Shown: one piece after another, positions 63,774 through 64,000 of the stretch | How positions within the stretch are numbered: position 1 is the first letter of the stretch | Layout: each line of letters starts with the position of its first letter | Source: Candidatus Aenigmatarchaeota archaeon | GTDB taxonomy: Archaea; Aenigmatarchaeota; Aenigmatarchaeia; QMZP01; JAFGSV01 | Direction of reading: 5' to 3' | Assembly: GCA_016931255.1 (NCBI GenBank) | Contig: JAFGFG010000009.1 | Location: forward strand, 259,076-323,075 | Length of the DNA stretch: 64,000 nt | Program-made: the position numbers and the translations under genes | Notes under the pieces: model-generated | Seen by the model: only the letters and a program-made list of their open reading frames with translations | The model's database searches: none | What the model was told of the DNA's origin: nothing

Positions 63774-64000
63774 AACTCCCGACTTCTTTTTAGAAGAAAG
63801 AAGCAAAAAGACGGAAATCCCTATTTTCTTTTTTTAGGAAAAAAAGAAACAAAAAAAGCGCGCGTCTCTCTAATACATAGCCCACCCAAAAAATATTATT
63901 TCAAAATCATATAAAACGGCATTCTCAAAAACTTTGATTTTTTGCCTTTGGCATCGTTGCACTAAAAATCAAGTCCTCCAAGTATTCGGACGAAACTAAC

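Larger units (their letters stand above)
60649..64000. mobile_element. Putative AT-rich mobile element with imperfect hairpin-rich terminal inverted repeats; may extend past window end
   Basis: Left end and reverse complement of right end share, in order, gttagtttc, tttttgagaatgcc, gaaataatatttttt, gagagacgcgcgc, gggatttcc. Confidence 0.72.

Overview
Archaeal chromosomal window, about 64 kb. Evidence: aEF1A, EF-2, aRF1, TBP, aIF5B, aIF1, Rpp29, archaeal-type r-proteins, and tRNA introns with bulge-helix-bulge (BHB) motifs. The lineage may be DPANN-like, but I cannot place it firmly. Most of the window is dense informational gene content: several broken-up blocks of the S10/spc/str/alpha r-protein operons, ValRS, GltX, lipid and envelope genes, a MacB-like ABC operon, and a presenilin-type protease. 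The main points of interest are: (1) a tRNA-Leu(CAG) with a 64-nt intron in the T-loop and a textbook BHB, plus a tRNA-Glu(UUC) with a 79-nt canonical 37/38 intron; (2) an aRF1 that keeps NIKS and YxCxxxF but has GGW in place of the catalytic GGQ; (3) a 1428-aa surface protein with a vWA domain that appears split by a Cys-rich insert and a seven-repeat putative beta-propeller, in an operon with two other membrane-anchored proteins; (4) an accessory island at tRNA-Glu with several degenerate copies of the tRNA 3' end bracketing an ATPase and a HEPN/MNT toxin-antitoxin cassette; (5) an AT-rich element (about 60.65-64.0 kb) with imperfect, hairpin-rich terminal inverted repeats that carries a TrmB-like regulator, a methyltransferase and an NCS2 permease but no recognisable transposase; (6) two decaying genes (a purM-like pseudogene, and a PQQ-repeat gene with TGA where Trp is expected). 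All assignments come from reading sequence and motifs. No database searches were run.
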